From assembly GCA_042088665.1 (NCBI GenBank), contig JBELMB010000236.1, positions 1 through 7,805 of the forward strand: a stretch of DNA of 7,805 nucleotides, written 5' to 3'. Every line of letters begins with the position of its first letter. The stretch's first letter is position 1. A program made the position numbers and the translations under genes. Source of the DNA: JBELMB01 sp042088665 (lineage in GTDB: Bacteria > Pseudomonadota > Alphaproteobacteria > Rhodobacterales > Rhodobacteraceae). The notes under the pieces were generated by a model, which worked only from the letters and a program-made list of their open reading frames with translations, had not been told where the DNA came from and made no database searches. Shown one piece after another: positions 5,433 to 7,805 of the stretch.

Positions 5433-6686
5433 ATGAGCCAGCACGACAGAGACCTGACCAGCCGGGCGCGCGGAGTGAATGGCGAAGTGCCATTCGACCC
5501 GTCAGAAACCTTTTACTCGCGCACCGACGGGCGCGGGGTCATCCAAAAGGGAAACGAGGTCTTTCAACGGATTTCCGGTTTCGACTGGTCCGAACTCGAA
5601 GGGGCGCCGCACAAGATGGTCCGGCATCCGGACATGCCCAAGGGGCTGTTCCAGCTGTTCTGGGACCGGCTCAAGGCCGGCGAAAAGGTCGTGGCCTACG
5701 TCAAGAACAAGGCCAAGGACGGGCGGTTCTACTGGGTGCTGGCGCTGGTCTGGCCGGTGTCGGACGGGTATCTCTCGGTGCGCATCAAACCGGTGTCGGA
5801 ACTGCGCGACACGACCGAGGCGCTTTATGCCCGCCTGTCCGAGGCGGAGCAGGCGGAGACACTGACCCCGCAGCAAAGCGCCACGCGCCTGCTGGAGCTG
5901 CTGCAAGAGGCTGGCTTTGACCGTTACGAGGATTTCATGGCCACGGCCTTGCGCAGCGAGGTGCTGCAACTCTCGAAGGTCACGCATATAAATCTGGAAC
6001 CCACCGTGTTGCGCTACTTTGACATGCAGGACACGGTCGAGGATCTCGGCCGCGAAGTGACAAAGATGGTCGATATCATCCGCGACATCCGCACGGTGCC
6101 CATGAACATGCGCATCCTCGCCTCGCGGCTCGAGAACTCCGGTGGGCCGCTGAGCGCGATTTCCGTCAACTACAGCCAGATGCTGGAGGAAATGTCCGTC
6201 TGGATCCGCGACTTTGCCGAAGGACCCAACAGCACCTTCGCCCGCATTCGCGGGGCCATCGTCACCGGGCAGGTGCTGGTCAGCGCCATGCATGTGCAAG
6301 AGCGGATGATCGGCACGCTGAAGAACGATCTGGTTGGCAACGGGGCCGAGGATGCCGCGGGTCTGCAGACCTGTCGTGACGAGTTGATGCGCGAAAAGCA
6401 GATCTTTGCAAAGGACGCGCGCAGTTCCCTTTCCGAGGTTGAACGCGAGGTGCGCCGCCTCAGCAGGAGCGTTCTCGACATGAAACGGTTCGTCACCGGG
6501 CTCAGCTCGACCCGCATGATGTGCAAGATCGAAAGCGCCGCCCTGGGCAATGCCGACACGGCGCTCAATGGCATCGTCGAACAGTTGGACGTGCGCCAGA
6601 ACGACATCGAGGCCCGTCTGGCGAAAGTGGTCGAACTGAATTCAAGGATCCAGGGCACCAATTCCATCCTGTCGAACACGACCTGA
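5433..6686 (+). CDS. Soluble Aer-type PAS sensor protein with helical, receptor-like C terminus (first of pair)
   Basis: The 417-residue protein is a predicted cytoplasmic sensor. Residues 26-120 are a PAS domain of the Aer type, recognised from TDGRGVI...NEVF, the GAPHKMVRHPDMPKG segment (RHPDMP at 64-69) and the VKNKAKDGRFYWV strand (90-102). In E. coli Aer the matching PAS domain binds FAD and senses redox state, so FAD is the likely cofactor here, by inference. There is no signal peptide, no membrane helix and no HAMP domain. Residues 121-417 are mostly charged and helical, probably coiled coil. A segment at 219-258, almost identical in the next gene, contains NMRILASRLE, which can be lined up with the NLLALNAAIE tip of methyl-accepting chemoreceptors, but the rest of that tip is not conserved. 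A second tip-like helix (KIESAALGN) is at about 365-373. A cytoplasmic partner such as CheW/CheA or a histidine kinase is plausible. No output enzyme domain is visible. Confidence 0.88.
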   Translation: MSQHDRDLTSRARGVNGEVPFDPSETFYSRTDGRGVIQKGNEVFQRISGFDWSELEGAPHKMVRHPDMPKGLFQLFWDRLKAGEKVVAYVKNKAKDGRFYWVLALVWPVSDGYLSVRIKPVSELRDTTEALYARLSEAEQAETLTPQQSATRLLELLQEAGFDRYEDFMATALRSEVLQLSKVTHINLEPTVLRYFDMQDTVEDLGREVTKMVDIIRDIRTVPMNMRILASRLENSGGPLSAISVNYSQMLEEMSVWIRDFAEGPNSTFARIRGAIVTGQVLVSAMHVQERMIGTLKNDLVGNGAEDAAGLQTCRDELMREKQIFAKDARSSLSEVEREVRRLSRSVLDMKRFVTGLSSTRMMCKIESAALGNADTALNGIVEQLDVRQNDIEARLAKVVELNSRIQGTNSILSNTT

Positions 6687-6692
6687 GGTTGG

Positions 6693-6721
6693 CGGACCGG
6701 GGGGAAATTCCCGAATGTCCG
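6693..6721 (+). terminator. Weak hairpin between the two PAS genes
   Basis: CGGAC (6693-6697) pairs with GTCCG (6717-6721), and an inner GGG/CCC (6702-6704 / 6710-6712) closes around AAATT. It begins seven bases after the stop codon of the first PAS gene. There is no T run directly behind it, so termination is uncertain. Confidence 0.3.
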
Positions 6722-6790
6722 GGCGCGGTTCATTCTTTGGCAAGGGAATTGTCTCAAACTGTCATCTAATGCGGCTCATGGGACCGAGAT

Positions 6791-7805
6791 ATGACAGAAC
6801 ACACGCCACGTTTTACCGCGGACAGCACCTACGCGACGTCCGAGGCCCAGTTTCACCTCTCTGAACTGTTCTATTCACGGACGGATGAGCGCGGGGTGAT
6901 CAAGGCTGGAAATACCGTGTTTCAACGGGTTGCAGCCTATGATTGGGAGGAGATGATCGGCGCACCACACAAGCTGATCCGGCATCCCGACATGCCCAAG
7001 GGGGCCTTTCAACTGATCTGGGATCGCATCAAGGCGGGCAAACCCACCGGCGCCTATGTCAAGAATCGCTGCAAATCGGGGCGCTACTACTGGGTTTTCG
7101 CGCTGATCTCCCCGATCGAGGGCGGCTATATCTCCACCCGGCTCAAACCCTCGTCGAAACTGCGCGACGAAGTGGCAGAGATCTACAAGACTCTTGTGGA
7201 GAAAGAGCAGTCAGAGGGGCTCAATCCACGCGAAAGCGCCGAGGCGCTGATCAAAATGGTGCAGGACGCGGGGTTCTCCAGTTACGCCGCCTTTCAGAGC
7301 CACGCCTTGGCGACTGAATTCGAAAGCCGGTACCAGCAGATGGGGCGCACAATGGATCCGCTCCAGCGTCGTTTTCTGGACATGTCGCGCGCGATCACGC
7401 AGGTCTACGTGGAGACCACCGAAATGACGGAGGCGTTCAAGGCGATCCGCACGGTGCCCATGAACATGCGCATCATCGCATCGCGGTTGGAGAATGCGGG
7501 CGGCCCGATCAGCGCGATTTCTGTGAACTACAGTCAGATGCTCGAAGAGATGTCGACCTGGGTGACGACCTTTGTCGATGGCGACACCTGCGTCTTTGCC
7601 CTTATCCGCGACGCCATCCTGAATGGCCAATTCCTCGGTTTCGCGACCGTGGCCGAACAGGAGATGGTTTCGATCTTCGAAACCGAGCACGCGCAGTTCC
7701 CGGAGGCCTATCCGCCTGCGATGGATGTGCAGGCCGAAATCGCCAAGGTCAAAGCGGTGCAGCAAAGCTTTACCAAGGAGATGGCAGATTTGCTGAGCGA
7801 TGTCG
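6791..7805 (+). CDS. Soluble Aer-type PAS sensor protein, second of pair (3' end cut)
   Basis: An open frame of 338 residues runs off the right edge; by comparison with its neighbour about 80 residues are missing. The start is ATG 6791, with GGGA seven bases upstream (6780-6783). It aligns with the previous protein residue for residue: RHPDMP is at 64-69 and TVPMNMRI at 221-228 in both. By hand count about 68 of 110 residues match over 21-130 (PAS domain), only about 8 of 40 over 181-220, and about 33 of 40 over 221-260. The PAS core has KNRCKSGRYYWV, with a cysteine at 94 where its twin has alanine. No membrane segment or signal peptide is visible. Similarity continues weakly past 260 (FAxIRxAIxxGQxL) and fades after about 295, so the two probably share input chemistry and a partner but differ at their C-terminal ends. 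The intergenic gap of 104 bases and a weak hairpin in it suggest it may have its own promoter. Confidence 0.88.
   Translation, partial: MTEHTPRFTADSTYATSEAQFHLSELFYSRTDERGVIKAGNTVFQRVAAYDWEEMIGAPHKLIRHPDMPKGAFQLIWDRIKAGKPTGAYVKNRCKSGRYYWVFALISPIEGGYISTRLKPSSKLRDEVAEIYKTLVEKEQSEGLNPRESAEALIKMVQDAGFSSYAAFQSHALATEFESRYQQMGRTMDPLQRRFLDMSRAITQVYVETTEMTEAFKAIRTVPMNMRIIASRLENAGGPISAISVNYSQMLEEMSTWVTTFVDGDTCVFALIRDAILNGQFLGFATVAEQEMVSIFETEHAQFPEAYPPAMDVQAEIAKVKAVQQSFTKEMADLLSDV

Noticed and set aside
6737..6752. Possible sigma-54 type promoter (TTGGCA and TTGT with the GG-N10-Gx spacing) before the second PAS gene
   Set aside because: The key GC of the -12 element is GT, and a single site with one essential mismatch is not enough. 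A TCTAAT at 6765-6770 resembles a -10 box but has no -35 partner at normal spacing.
5433..7805. Calling the two PAS proteins methyl-accepting chemotaxis proteins or aer
   Set aside because: The PAS part is Aer-like, but there is no membrane anchor, HAMP or intact MCP signalling domain, so a gene symbol or receptor label would overstate what is visible.

Overview
The window looks like chromosomal DNA of a high-GC alphaproteobacterium, most likely of the Rhodobacteraceae/Roseobacter group. This rests on the GC-rich third codon positions, the tight operon packing, and my recognition of the transporter and PAS families; no rRNA or other phylogenetic marker is present. All genes I can support are on the + strand. 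I see no mobile element, CRISPR array, tRNA or rRNA, and no gene-free stretch longer than about 120 bases.

Positions 1-5315 hold most of an ABC importer of the polyamine/opine/phosphonate (PotABCD-like) type, in the order ATPase (3' end only), periplasmic binding protein, tandem DUF1330 protein, permease 1, permease 2. The two permease genes and the DUF1330 gene are packed head to tail (ATGA overlap, then a 3-base gap) and should be translated from one message. The binding protein is separated from the ATPase by a terminator-like hairpin and from the DUF1330 gene by two strong hairpins. That layout would let the binding protein be made in excess over the membrane parts. Both permeases are enlarged: permease 1 carries about 265 extra periplasmic residues between its first and second membrane helices, and permease 2 has about four extra N-terminal helices. 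A terminator-like hairpin closes the operon at about 5345-5370.

Positions 5433-7805 hold two tandem paralogues, the second cut by the window edge. Each has an Aer-type PAS domain at the N terminus, no membrane segment, and a long helical C-terminal part. They align without a gap over at least the first 290 residues. Their best conserved stretch is not the PAS domain but a roughly 40-residue segment at 219-258, which resembles a degenerate chemoreceptor signalling tip. They are probably cytoplasmic redox or energy sensors feeding a chemotaxis-like or other signalling partner. This pair, with the unexplained conserved segment, is the most interesting part of the window; the enlarged permeases and the DUF1330 protein inside the transporter operon come next.
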